From: Acetobacter oeni
GTDB lineage: Bacteria; Pseudomonadota; Alphaproteobacteria; Acetobacterales; Acetobacteraceae
Reading direction: 5' to 3'
NCBI RefSeq assembly: GCF_011516825.1
Contig: NZ_WOTA01000018.1
Location: 26,798-90,797, forward strand
Length of the DNA stretch: 64,000 nucleotides
Shown: positions 44,228-53,442 of the stretch, piece after piece
Numbering within the stretch: position 1 is the stretch's first letter
Layout: each line of letters starts with the position of its first letter
The notes under the pieces: generated by a model
The model's database searches: none
What the model saw: only the letters and a program-made list of their open reading frames with translations
What the model was told of the DNA's origin: nothing
Made by a program: the position numbers and the translations under genes

Positions 44228-46647
44228 TCGAATGTTCCGGAAATCGTAAAGATGGCCGAGAAACCGGAGCCGACATTGTAAGTCGGCTGAGAACCGGTCA
44301 CCGTCGTTCCGTAAATCCCCTTGATCTTACTGGCCGCCGTCACGGTATATCCCGTCATCGAGGACAGGTAATGCACGTCGCCCAGATTGGCCAGACTCAG
44401 CATAGCTTTCGGATGGAAGCGACCGAATTTCGGCAGATAGCGTCCGAAAGAAAGATCGGCGGTAAAGTAAGCCGGTATCCCCTGATCGTTCATCAGCGTC
44501 GAATACTGGGAATCTGAATAGCGGAAATTGAAGTTACCGAAATTCGTGCCGTCATCATATGTCAGACCAATGGAGGCCAGAAATTTCGGTGAGCCCACTT
44601 CCTGCTTGCCCTTTGTCCGCAGATAGTCGCCACCATAAGCAATGTTGTTATCAACCGATGTGTGCATATACTGCCCGGACGCATAAGCACTGATGTGATA
44701 CCACGGGCGCGTCGAAACCTCCGCCTGAATCCCGCGCGCCGTCTCGCCGCCGGCATCGATCGGCTGCGAAACCGTCACAGTGGAATCGGGAAGATAAGAA
44801 ACGCTGCTGATCTGATGATGCGTCAGATTATAGTTGAATCCAGCCACACTCAACATCACCGGCCCGTAATGCCTGAACCCGATTTCCTCCCCGATCATGA
44901 ATTCCGGCGTATAGTTCCCAAGCGGCTCCGACAGCTCGGCGCCCGTCGTGTAATTATAGGTCCCGACCTGAGACTGAAAAGACGAAGGCGCGCGATATCC
45001 CGTGGTGCCGTTGATATAAATCTGATTCTGCGGATTGATCTTATAGCTGATCAGCACCTGAGGCGTCGGAATGAACATGTTCTTCACCGATTTATACGGT
45101 GTTGCCCCCGGCAGATCCTCAGTGAACTGACGGTTGATCATGTTGGCCCGCAGAGACGCGCCGATCGTCAGACGATCATGCAGAAGACTCAGATCATCCT
45201 CGATCGACAGCGCATTGAGCTGCTGCATGCCGTTGATGTTGTACTGTGTGATGTTTCTTCCATCAGCCTTGAGATAGCCATTTGATTTGGCATACCTCCC
45301 CTCGGAATCCACGGCATAGTAATCCTGAAATTCCGAATGCACCGCATAGGAATACCAGTATCCGAATTTCAGCGTGTTAAGCCCGCGCTTCCAGGTCCCG
45401 ATCAGATTCAGCCCGCTGGATGTCTGCACCCAGGGATGGATGCTGATCGCGGTGACACTTCCCGTCGTGCCCGGTGCATACCCCTCAAGCGTGCCATATT
45501 GCTGCGTTCCGGAATACCCGCCCGAAATCGGAACCGTGCCGCCATAATTGTTGGGACCATAAGTCTCGACCGCGTAGGGCTGCGCATCGAGTGACAGCCC
45601 GTTTCCAAGATCGAAATGGTTTTTGATTGTGCCAACAACGGCATTTGTCGCTTTCGTATTCAGCTTGTAATACGATGTCTCACCCGGCTTATACACGCCA
45701 CTCGTGTTATAGCTGTCGCCATATTCATGCCACTGCGCCAGCGTCGGATACAGCCACTCGGTCTGGTTCGCATAGTTATAACTGAAGATCACTTCCGAAC
45801 TGCTGTTTCTGGCCCACTGCTTTTCCAGCGCGGCATCAAGATGCCAGCGATACATGTCGCCCGGCCCGCGCCAGAGATTTCCGCTCGAATAAGATCCCGA
45901 CACAAACCCCTTAACGCCGCTATGACCGATCTCACCCGTATCGACGCGGACAAATTCTTTATTTGTACTATGCGTGCCACCTGAAGCCTCAACATAGGCG
46001 CCGAATTTATTCGATGCATGCCTCAGATTCAGCGTCATCTGCGCACCATCCGCGTTATAAACCGGAGCCGTCAGATCGGATGACCCCTGACTGACTGAAA
46101 CGGAAGCCAGATTCTCGTTATCAACCATCGCGGACGTATAGGCGCCGTATGTGAACGGATCAGCCAGAGGCATCCCTTCATAAACCATGCCGATCTGCGT
46201 CTGATCGAGACCGCGAATATGCAGTGTCTCGGATGTCGTGCTGAGCGGCCCTTCGCTGTTACCCTGAACACCCGGAAGACTTGAGACCAGCACACCGGGA
46301 TTTACGAGCGGAGACTGTTTAGAAATATAATCCTGCGTAACCTCGCTGACGCTTTTCGCGATTGTCTGCCGGGCCATCATACCACCGCCCAGAACGCGAC
46401 GAGCCACCTTCACACTCGCCTCCTCTCCCGCCCCGGCATCCATTCCTGTCCTCGCAGGCCGCGCAGCCGTCTTACCGGCAGGTCTTGCCGCGGAAACATT
46501 CGCCTGTTGCGAACGAGATGGAGAATGATGGCTGTCACGGTGAACCACTGCGGCTCCGGCCGGAGACAGAAAAACCGGAGCAACCGTTGCTGCAAGCGAT
46601 GTGCTCACGGACAGAAAAGAAAACCTGCGCACATTTTTGAAATTCAT
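44224..46647 (-). CDS. TonB-dependent outer-membrane receptor 2 (phosphate-scavenging locus)
   Basis: 807-residue TonB-dependent receptor. A signal peptide of about 32 residues is followed by a Ser/Ala/Arg-rich linker, plug (ITAK-like SVSEVTQDYISKQSP then VSSLPGVQGNSEG, LHIRGLDQTQIGMVYEGMPLADPF) and a barrel. It ends ISGTFE, so the last residue is Glu after the usual terminal Phe, a small departure from the BAM signal. Cotranscribed with a periplasmic GDPD, so the ligand may be a phospholipid-derived glycerophosphodiester or a metal-phosphate complex. Divergent from phospholipase C. Confidence 0.87.
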   Translation of the reverse strand: MNFKNVRRFSFLSVSTSLAATVAPVFLSPAGAAVVHRDSHHSPSRSQQANVSAARPAGKTAARPARTGMDAGAGEEASVKVARRVLGGGMMARQTIAKSVSEVTQDYISKQSPLVNPGVLVSSLPGVQGNSEGPLSTTSETLHIRGLDQTQIGMVYEGMPLADPFTYGAYTSAMVDNENLASVSVSQGSSDLTAPVYNADGAQMTLNLRHASNKFGAYVEASGGTHSTNKEFVRVDTGEIGHSGVKGFVSGSYSSGNLWRGPGDMYRWHLDAALEKQWARNSSSEVIFSYNYANQTEWLYPTLAQWHEYGDSYNTSGVYKPGETSYYKLNTKATNAVVGTIKNHFDLGNGLSLDAQPYAVETYGPNNYGGTVPISGGYSGTQQYGTLEGYAPGTTGSVTAISIHPWVQTSSGLNLIGTWKRGLNTLKFGYWYSYAVHSEFQDYYAVDSEGRYAKSNGYLKADGRNITQYNINGMQQLNALSIEDDLSLLHDRLTIGASLRANMINRQFTEDLPGATPYKSVKNMFIPTPQVLISYKINPQNQIYINGTTGYRAPSSFQSQVGTYNYTTGAELSEPLGNYTPEFMIGEEIGFRHYGPVMLSVAGFNYNLTHHQISSVSYLPDSTVTVSQPIDAGGETARGIQAEVSTRPWYHISAYASGQYMHTSVDNNIAYGGDYLRTKGKQEVGSPKFLASIGLTYDDGTNFGNFNFRYSDSQYSTLMNDQGIPAYFTADLSFGRYLPKFGRFHPKAMLSLANLGDVHYLSSMTGYTVTAASKIKGIYGTTVTGSQPTYNVGSGFSAIFTISGTFE

Positions 46648-46659
46648 TGAAATATCAGC

Positions 46660-46709
46660 TCACGTTTCCGACGCATTCCACCGGCAGGGGTCCGGCAACG
46701 GAAACGTGA
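46660..46709 (-). promoter_or_regulatory. Inverted repeat in leader of TonB receptor 2
   Basis: Perfect 11-bp arms TCACGTTTCCG (46660-46670) and CGGAAACGTGA (46699-46709), with an inner CCGG...CCGG pair, ending 12 bp before the start codon. If transcribed it would form a stable leader hairpin near the ribosome site. Confidence 0.55.
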
Positions 46710-46736
46710 AGTATTTGCAATCTTAACGGATTTCAA

Positions 46737-46754
46737 AAGACAGTTTTGTTGCAG
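46737..46754 (-). promoter_or_regulatory. Pho-box-like tandem heptamer upstream of TonB receptor 2
   Basis: On the minus strand CTGCAAC-AAAA-CTGTCTT, 10 of 14 positions of two CTGTCAT heptamers with 11-bp period, pointing toward the receptor-GDPD operon. The match is imperfect but the gene content fits PhoB control. Confidence 0.4.
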
Positions 46755-46860
46755 TTATATGTAGCTATTATGAAAAAGGAATCCTGCGCTCCACACATGA
46801 TTGCTATTGCGCCGGTTCTGATTTTTTCTGCGCCGGCATTCTATTTTATCAGGTAGCAGT

Positions 46861-48045
46861 ATGACCCGTATCCCCGCCCTGTTTCTGGCCGCCCTCCTTC
46901 CCGTGGCAGGCTACGCCGCCACCCCGGCGGAAACCCGGAACGCAGATCAGGCCGTCAGACTCAATGAAATTCAGATCATCGGGACACATAACAGCTACCG
47001 CGCCGATATTTCACCGGCCACACTGCAATGGCTGACAAAACAGAGCCTCAAAATCGCGGAAGCGCTCGATTACCGGCACACATCGCTGGACCGGCAACTC
47101 GACGGCGGCGTCCGCCAGCTCGAAATCGACATCTACGCCGACAGCCACGGCGGAGAATACAGTCATCCCAAAGGCCCCGCATGGGAGAAGCAGGACGGCA
47201 TCACGCCGGACCCGGACCCGATGCCCCCGGAGGCCATGCAGGGAACCGATTTCAAGGTCATGCATATCGTCGATCTCGACCAGAGATCGAGCTGCGAACC
47301 CTTCCGGAAATGCCTGGAACTCATCAGCGCATGGTCAAAAGCTCATCCGGGACACCTGCCCGTCTTTATCGACCTCGAAACCAAACAGGACGTTCCGTTC
47401 GCCTCCGCAAAACGACCTTTCACACAACCGGAAACCTTCACCCCGGAAACCTATGACCGGCTCGATGCGGAAATCCGCGAAACAATCGGTTCAGGAAACA
47501 TCCTGACCCCCGACGACGTGCGCGGCAGCTTCCCGACCCTGAATGAAGCCATAAAGAACAAAGGCTGGCCAGCCCTGGCGGACGCACGCGGAAAGATCGT
47601 GTTCCTGTTCGACAGACCGCATGACACCGCGCGATACGTCCTGAATCACCCGGCCCTGCGCGGGCGGGTCATCTTCACCAACGCCACGCCAGGCGACCCG
47701 GACGCCGCTTTCACGGAAGTCAATGAAGGGTTCATCGGCCAGAACGGCAACGGCAGCGCGGCCGTCAACAATGCCGTAGCAGAGCACGTCATTCCCGAAC
47801 TGGTCAAAGCCGGCTACCTGGTGCGAACCCGCTCGGATGCCAACACCGTCGAAGCCCGCGAGGGCGATACCTCACGACGGGACGTGGCGTTCCGGAGCGG
47901 AGCCCAGATCATCAGCACCGATTATCCCTCCTTCGAACCGGCGCCATGGCACGGATTCAGCGTCGCTTTCCCCGACGGCCTGATCGCCCGCTGCGATCCC
48001 GTCAATGCGCCCGCAAACTGCGACAGCCGGAAACTCGCCGATTAA
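46861..48045 (+). CDS. Exported Ca2+-dependent phosphoinositide-type phospholipase C
   Basis: 394-residue secreted PLC-fold enzyme. A signal peptide covers residues 1-20 (ends GYAA). The two catalytic histidines are H43 in IIGTHNSYR and H135 in VMHIVDLDQRS. Ca-site acids lie in QLEIDIYADSHGGEY near 87-101 and FIDLETKQD. Such PI-PLC-C1 proteins cleave phospholipid head groups. Located divergently from a TonB receptor and GDPD, it fits stepwise recovery of phosphate from phospholipids. Upstream, TGCGCCGG is repeated 21 bp apart (46808 and 46829). No strong ribosome site. Confidence 0.88.
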   Translation: MTRIPALFLAALLPVAGYAATPAETRNADQAVRLNEIQIIGTHNSYRADISPATLQWLTKQSLKIAEALDYRHTSLDRQLDGGVRQLEIDIYADSHGGEYSHPKGPAWEKQDGITPDPDPMPPEAMQGTDFKVMHIVDLDQRSSCEPFRKCLELISAWSKAHPGHLPVFIDLETKQDVPFASAKRPFTQPETFTPETYDRLDAEIRETIGSGNILTPDDVRGSFPTLNEAIKNKGWPALADARGKIVFLFDRPHDTARYVLNHPALRGRVIFTNATPGDPDAAFTEVNEGFIGQNGNGSAAVNNAVAEHVIPELVKAGYLVRTRSDANTVEAREGDTSRRDVAFRSGAQIISTDYPSFEPAPWHGFSVAFPDGLIARCDPVNAPANCDSRKLAD

Positions 48046-48073
48046 CAGATATGGCTCTGCCGTGTCAGTATTG

Positions 48074-48191
48074 CGGGCTCTGCCCGAACCCGGCAGGAGC
48101 CACAGGCCCCTGCACCCGAACCCGTTGACAAACAAACAGGTTTCCAGAGGCCCCGGGTCTCTGGCGGGTTTCAGGACAACGCCCTGAGAAA
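48074..48191 (-). repeat. 118-bp structured intergenic repeat, copy B (inverted)
   Basis: Reverse-complement copy of 10056-10173, 85% identical without gaps. Like copy A it lies between the 3' ends of two convergent genes (phospholipase C and the small ORF). The predicted stem CCAGAG/CTCTGG here replaces CCAAAG/CTTTGG of copy A, a compensatory change. GGGC/GTCC and GCAGGGG/CTCCTGC keep pairing with G-U wobbles. Confidence 0.8.
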
Positions 48192-48263
48192 AACAGCAAG
48201 GCTTAATGCAAACAGAGTCACAGACGTTCTCCCCGGTCCGGCAACCACCCGAACCCGCCGTGT

Positions 48264-48491
48264 TCAGGAAGCTGGCGGCCGGTTGAGCCGCCAGGCGGAT
48301 TCCAGAGCCTCGACAGGCTGAGCCGTCTCCTCGCTCCATAGCCCGTCCTGCCCGCCCGGATGCACGGCAGCCCGCCACATGCCCGTCCCGGGCCGCCGCT
48401 CGATCATCACCGCCCAGTCGGACGGAATGCGGGACAGAACCCGCGTGAGACGCTGTTCAGCGGTCGCCGGTTTAGCGTAATTATGCCCCAT
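48264..48491 (-). CDS. Small hypothetical protein
   Basis: 75-residue protein MGHNYAKPATAEQRL..., with a strong Shine-Dalgarno GGAAGGAG just before ATG 48491, which is why I accept it. It contains DWAVMIERRPGTGMWRAAVHPGG and a Trp-rich C-terminal helix (VEALESAWRLNRPPAS), suggesting a small folded cytoplasmic protein. No known domain recognised. The open frame extends upstream to 48530 without a ribosome site. It lies downstream of the TPR glycosyltransferase in the same orientation. Confidence 0.6.
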   Translation of the reverse strand: MGHNYAKPATAEQRLTRVLSRIPSDWAVMIERRPGTGMWRAAVHPGGQDGLWSEETAQPVEALESAWRLNRPPAS

Positions 48492-48617
48492 CACTGTGCT
48501 CCTTCCGTGTGATCGCCACCCGAAAACCACACTTACCGTCTTGCGCCGGTCCCGTCAGCTTTCCACACCCCAGTCCTGACAAAGAGTGCTCCGCACACGG
48601 AGATTACGCCTGCACGA

Positions 48618-50378
48618 TCACGTCAGGTTCTCACTCAGAGCTTTCTCACGATAAAACTGCCGCTGCTGCACCTCTCCGGCCAGCATCCGCCGCGCCGCCC
48701 CGACAGCTCCGGCCCAGTCTCCCGGCGCCTCCTGCCGGATAATGCGCATCGTCGGATACCACGGCGTATCGGACCGCCCCTCCAGCCACCGCCAGCACCC
48801 GTCGAAACGCGACAGCATCCAGACCGGCCACCCCATTCCGGCGGCAAGATGCGCAATCGAGGTATCGACCGTAATCAGAAGATCCGTCCCGGTCAGCCGC
48901 GCCGCCGTGTCCGCGAAATCCGTTATCCCCTGTGTGACATCCGTCAGCGGAAAACCGGTTTCGACACGCTGCTGAGCCGCCTCATCAAGCTGGAAGCTGA
49001 CAAAACGAATCCCGGACACGGAAAACAGCGGCTCAAGATCAGCAAGTTTCAGAGAACGGCGCTCATCGAGCGCATAGGAGCGAACCTTATTCTTCCGGGG
49101 CGCCCCCGACCAGACAAGGCCGACAATCAGATCCCGTGGGTTCCCGTCGCCATTTTCAGCAAGACGCCGAACCGGGTCGCCCTGTTTCGCGGCCATCTCC
49201 GGCGCAACGGAGAGATAAGGCGCGGCAGGAACCGTTTCCGGCGTGATGCCAAACATCATCGGCAGACTCGCCAGAGGACAGTGGCAGTCAAAAACCGCAT
49301 CCGAAGACAGCGTGGAGAACACATCCGATACCCCCTGGACACGGCGGAACAGGCGCACCAGCGGCTCAGGCACATGCAGAGACACCCGCGCACCCAACCG
49401 TGCGACAAGCGTCGCAAAGCGCACAAACTGGAGCGAGTCACCAAGCCCCTGCTCGGCGTGAAGCAGAATATGCCGCCCGCGCAGATCACCGCCTTCCCAT
49501 GGCGGGCAGCGAATATCCGTCCGGGGCGTCTGACAGGACCGCCAGCGCCACTCATACTCACGCCAGCCCTCTTCCCAGCGCCCGACCTTCAGCAGAGCCG
49601 TCGCGCGGGTAAAGAGCGTGGCAGGATAATCCGGTCTGACTTCCAGAGCCCGGTCCGCGGCCGTAATCGCGGCTCCGGACCGGTTGAGCAGCAACAACAG
49701 ATGGCTGCGGTTGTGCAAGGCCTCGGGATTGTCCGGCGCGACAGCAATGGCGTTATCAACCGCCGCAAGCGACTCTTCCAGCCGGCCCGTCAGCTCCAGC
49801 GCCACCCCCTGATCGAGATGATAATAGGCCTCGTCCGCTTTTCCGGCGATGGCCGTATTGATCAGTTCCAGCGCTTCTTCCGGCTTCCCCTTGTCGAGCA
49901 GATGCCTGCCGAGACGATGGCTGACACAGGGCACTCCCGGCGCAAGCAGAAGACTCTGCCTGTAGAACCGGATGGCAAGATCGATTTCCCCAACCCCCTC
50001 GAATGTTACCCCCGCCGCGAAAAACGCGGCGCCGGAAACCGGCATGGAACGGCCCGCGCTTGCCAGTTCCTCAGCCGCTTCATCCGCATGACCCAGCCTT
50101 TTCAGACAATGCGCGTAGAGCAGGCGAAAAATGAAATTTCCCGACTGCTTCACGCAGCGTTTGAGCGGGGCCAGAGCACGCCCCGCCCTCCCAAGCCTGA
50201 GTTCCGTGCGCCCGAGCAGAGCCAGCGCCGCCACATCCGAACGGTTGCCCGCCAGAAAATGAAGAGCTTCCCGACGTACCGCCGCGAAATCTTTTCGCTG
50301 TTCGAAAACCCGGCATCGACTCAGCAACGAATCAATGACGGTTTCAGATGTATCTGCAATGGCGGGCGCAGTCGTCAT
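48618..50378 (-). CDS. TPR-repeat protein with glycosyltransferase-family-9-like domain
   Basis: 586-residue protein. Residues about 10-300 form tetratricopeptide repeats (for example EAYYHLDQGVALELTGRLEESLAAVDNAIAVAPDNPEALHNRSHLL). Residues 300-560 resemble the heptosyltransferase/GT9 fold (ILLHAEQGLGDSLQFVRFATLVARLGARV, then TDLLITVDTSIAHLAAGMGWPVWML and WYPTMRIIRQ). This architecture is common in alphaproteobacteria and may glycosylate surface proteins, including flagellins, but no target is visible. GAGGAG precedes ATG 50378. Confidence 0.85.
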   Translation of the reverse strand: MTTAPAIADTSETVIDSLLSRCRVFEQRKDFAAVRREALHFLAGNRSDVAALALLGRTELRLGRAGRALAPLKRCVKQSGNFIFRLLYAHCLKRLGHADEAAEELASAGRSMPVSGAAFFAAGVTFEGVGEIDLAIRFYRQSLLLAPGVPCVSHRLGRHLLDKGKPEEALELINTAIAGKADEAYYHLDQGVALELTGRLEESLAAVDNAIAVAPDNPEALHNRSHLLLLLNRSGAAITAADRALEVRPDYPATLFTRATALLKVGRWEEGWREYEWRWRSCQTPRTDIRCPPWEGGDLRGRHILLHAEQGLGDSLQFVRFATLVARLGARVSLHVPEPLVRLFRRVQGVSDVFSTLSSDAVFDCHCPLASLPMMFGITPETVPAAPYLSVAPEMAAKQGDPVRRLAENGDGNPRDLIVGLVWSGAPRKNKVRSYALDERRSLKLADLEPLFSVSGIRFVSFQLDEAAQQRVETGFPLTDVTQGITDFADTAARLTGTDLLITVDTSIAHLAAGMGWPVWMLSRFDGCWRWLEGRSDTPWYPTMRIIRQEAPGDWAGAVGAARRMLAGEVQQRQFYREKALSENLT

Positions 50379-50572
50379 GGCGGGGCTCCTCGCCCACCTG
50401 TCTGCCACTCAGATATTAAAACCCTCTTTCGGAACCGGTCCGATATTTTTCAAACCGTTACACCGCCGCCGGACCCCGCGCACCCATCCCGCACGGAACA
50501 TCGCCGCGCCAGCCCCACCGACACAGCCCTGTCTTACATTTTATTACAGGACGACTGACCCGGACCAGCCCA

Positions 50573-52168
50573 TCAGGGCTGCCGGCTGAGATTCGCATTG
50601 GCAGGATCGGTCGAAACCGAAATCCCGCTGACACCCTTCGGCGTCCGCAAACCGTCATACTGCAACGGCTTAAACGGCCGGATCTGCTTATACTCGGGCA
50701 GATTCTTCGCCGACCATCCGCCACCAAGCGCCCGGATCAGAGTGACCTTCGACTGAAGCTCCCTGGTCTTGACCTGCATCAGCGCCACACGGGCCACCAG
50801 AGCCGCCTGCTGCGCGACAACAACATCCAGATAGTTGGTCAGCCCGCCCGTATAAAGCTCCATCGTCATCGTCTGCGTCCGGAGCGCGGCCTGGACAGCA
50901 CTGTTCTGCTGCACCGTCTCGATCTTCAGACGACCGACATTCGTCAGCCCGTCCTCAACCTCCTGAAAAGCCGACAGAATCGTGGAGCGATACTCATCCT
51001 CGGACTGGCGATACTGCGACCAGCTCCGCTGAAGCTCGGCCCGGCGAATCCCGCCCTGGAAAAGAGGCAGCACAGCCTGAGCGCCAAAATTGTACATGGA
51101 ATTCGAAAGCGACGCGAGATCGAAGCCGTTATCCATAAATCCGGTCATCGCATTGAACGTCACATGCGGATAAAACGCCGCCCGCGATACACCGATAGCG
51201 CGGTTCGCCTGCGCCATCGCCCGCTCGGACGCGGCAATATCAGGCCGGCGCTCCAGCAGCGTCGACGGCAGACCGGCGGACGGCCGCACATCCGGAAAAT
51301 TCAGATCGTCCACCTCAAGCGGCGCGATATGAAACGCAGCCGGCGCCGCGTTCACCAGCACCGCAATGGCATGCTCCATGACATCGCGCCGCGCCCGGAT
51401 GTCAGTCTCCGCCGCCTGCGTGGCATAAAGCTGAGCCTCGGCGCGCGACACATCGATCCCGGCGGAAATCGCCCCCTGCAAACGCATCTGCGTGATCTGC
51501 ACCGCCAGCCGGTAATAGCGGATCGAGTCCCTGTAAACCGCATCCTGCGCATCAAGGCCGCGCAACGCCATGTAATCCCAGGCCAGCTCCGCTTCCAGAC
51601 TGAGACGCGCCACCGCATAATCCGCCGCCTGCTGCTGCGCGGACTGTTTCGCCATCAGCGTGCGGTTGCGGATCGCGTTCCAGAAATCCGGCTCCCAGGT
51701 CGCGGCGCCCGAATACTGCTCGGACGACATATACGTCGGACCGGTCGAACCCGCGCCGCGCCACAGCCGGTGCGCCGACCCTTTCCACTTCTCGCCACCC
51801 GCCGAACCCGTCACCTGCGGATAAAGATGGGCCGCCACCTGCGCCGCCACATCGCGCGACTGCATGAACGATTCAGCCGACGCCTGCAGATCCGGATTGG
51901 CCTTCAGAGCCCGGTCCTCAAGCGCATCGAGCTGCGGATCGCCAAAAGCCTTCCACCAGTCGCCGCGGGGCGCGCCATCGTCGGGCTGCCCGTAACGGAT
52001 CACCCCCTGTCCCTCCCAGTTCGCCGGATAAACCAGCTTCACAGGCTTGTAGGACGGCGCCATGTCACACCCGGCAAGGCCGGTCGCCATCAGCAGGGCA
52101 GCGGCAAAACAACCCAGGCGGCGGCGTTTTACAGGACGCGACTCAGACAAAATACGGCCTGCCGTCAT
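50573..52168 (-). CDS. RND efflux outer-membrane lipoprotein (NodT/OprM family)
   Basis: 531-residue outer-membrane factor. Lipoprotein signal with lipobox LAGC, Cys34. Two repeats of the TolC-like fold follow: WWKAFGDPQLDALEDRALKANPDLQASAESF, and LLERRPDIAASERAMAQANRAIGVSRAAFYP, then VLPLFQGGIRRAELQ. It forms the exit duct of the tripartite pump whose adaptor gene overlaps its start by 4 bp. The C-terminal tail beyond the barrel is about 40 residues longer than usual. Confidence 0.92.
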   Translation of the reverse strand: MTAGRILSESRPVKRRRLGCFAAALLMATGLAGCDMAPSYKPVKLVYPANWEGQGVIRYGQPDDGAPRGDWWKAFGDPQLDALEDRALKANPDLQASAESFMQSRDVAAQVAAHLYPQVTGSAGGEKWKGSAHRLWRGAGSTGPTYMSSEQYSGAATWEPDFWNAIRNRTLMAKQSAQQQAADYAVARLSLEAELAWDYMALRGLDAQDAVYRDSIRYYRLAVQITQMRLQGAISAGIDVSRAEAQLYATQAAETDIRARRDVMEHAIAVLVNAAPAAFHIAPLEVDDLNFPDVRPSAGLPSTLLERRPDIAASERAMAQANRAIGVSRAAFYPHVTFNAMTGFMDNGFDLASLSNSMYNFGAQAVLPLFQGGIRRAELQRSWSQYRQSEDEYRSTILSAFQEVEDGLTNVGRLKIETVQQNSAVQAALRTQTMTMELYTGGLTNYLDVVVAQQAALVARVALMQVKTRELQSKVTLIRALGGGWSAKNLPEYKQIRPFKPLQYDGLRTPKGVSGISVSTDPANANLSRQP

Positions 52169-53442
52169 TGACGCGCACCAGCCTCGGGCGAGGGGGAGTT
52201 ATCCTCCGGCATCGCCCGGACGTCGTCATGGGTGCCCTTGTCAGCCGCTCCGGTCTTCTCCGGCGGCGGCCCGGCCGGAATGTTATAACCGCGCGTGCCG
52301 GGAACAATCCGCACCTCGTCCCCGTCAAGCAAACCGGCCGACGGATTGTTGATCACCTTGTCCGTCACCTTCAGACCTTCGATGATCTGTACGCTCTTCC
52401 CGAGCAGCGTGCCCACCGTCACGGACACAAGGTGAACCCGGTTGCTGCCGTCCACCATCGCCACCTGCAATCCCTCAGCACGGAAAATCAGCGCGCCGAC
52501 AGGCAGAATGAGAATGTCCGGATCGCCCGGCGCCTCGAAATGCACCGTCGCATAGGAATCCGGCCAGAGCTCACCACGCGGATTATCAACCATCAGCTCG
52601 GTGTTCACCGTGCGGGTGTTCTGGTTGAACGCCGCCGCCGTCGCGAGATAACGCGCCTGGAACTCGCGCCCCTGGAACTGCGGCACCTTCAGCGTGGCGG
52701 TCAGCTTCGGCGTAATGATATCCGCATAATCCTGCGGCACCGGAACGAACACGCGCATCGCATGCACATCCGCCACGCTGAACAGCTCCGTGGCGCTGCC
52801 ACGGGAACTGACATCGCCGCCACCGGCATTCACATAGTCGCCCACATCGGCCAGACGCGCCGTAACCACGCCATCGAACGGCGCCACGATCTTCTTGAAG
52901 CCCTCAAGCGCGGCATAACGCTCCATATCATGACGCGCCGCCTCAACCTGAGCCTGCTGCGCCTCGGCATTGGCCGCCTGCACATCGACTTCCTGCTGCG
53001 ACACCGCCTGCGTGCCCTGGAGCGCTTTCCAGCGTCTCGCCGTGATCTGAGCCAGCTTGTAACGGGCCAGCGCCACATCCAGATTGGCCTTCGCCGCACC
53101 GAACTGCGCATCCAGACCCGGCGTTTCGATCTCAGCCAGAAGATCCCCGGCATGAACCGCCGCGCCGATGTCCTTGTACCACATCTTCACATAGCCGGAG
53201 ACCTGCGCGTAAATCGGCGCCTGATACCAGGCCGAAATATTGGCCGGCAGATCCAGCGTGCGGTGCGTCGGTCCGGGCTGCGGGCTGATCAGCTGAACCC
53301 TGGGATAAGAACTCTCCTGCGTCTCAGATGCCAGCCGCACAAAGTGATAGTGGCGCCGGAGAATCCCCCACGCCGCCAGCACAAGGGCCACAATCAGAAC
53401 AATGATGAGCGCAAGCTTTCCGCGCGATTGCCTGGCACTCAT
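52165..53442 (-). CDS. RND efflux periplasmic adaptor (membrane fusion protein)
   Basis: 425-residue adaptor. One N-terminal membrane anchor (LALIIVLIVALVLAAWGIL), biotinyl-lipoyl-like motif (GYVKMWYKDIGAAVHAGDLLAEIETP), long helical hairpin (residues about 112-190) and beta-barrel (IVAPFDGVVTARLADVGDYVNAG). The C-terminal part binds the permease. A Glu/Pro/Asp-rich tail of about 40 residues closes it. Overlaps permease and outer-membrane factor genes by 4 bp each. Confidence 0.93.
   Translation of the reverse strand: MSARQSRGKLALIIVLIVALVLAAWGILRRHYHFVRLASETQESSYPRVQLISPQPGPTHRTLDLPANISAWYQAPIYAQVSGYVKMWYKDIGAAVHAGDLLAEIETPGLDAQFGAAKANLDVALARYKLAQITARRWKALQGTQAVSQQEVDVQAANAEAQQAQVEAARHDMERYAALEGFKKIVAPFDGVVTARLADVGDYVNAGGGDVSSRGSATELFSVADVHAMRVFVPVPQDYADIITPKLTATLKVPQFQGREFQARYLATAAAFNQNTRTVNTELMVDNPRGELWPDSYATVHFEAPGDPDILILPVGALIFRAEGLQVAMVDGSNRVHLVSVTVGTLLGKSVQIIEGLKVTDKVINNPSAGLLDGDEVRIVPGTRGYNIPAGPPPEKTGAADKGTHDDVRAMPEDNSPSPEAGARQ

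Noticed and set aside
50566..50581. CAGCCC-ATCA-GGGCTG hairpin at the end of the outer-membrane factor gene
   Set aside because: Short stem overlapping the stop codon and no T run on either strand, so I do not call a terminator.
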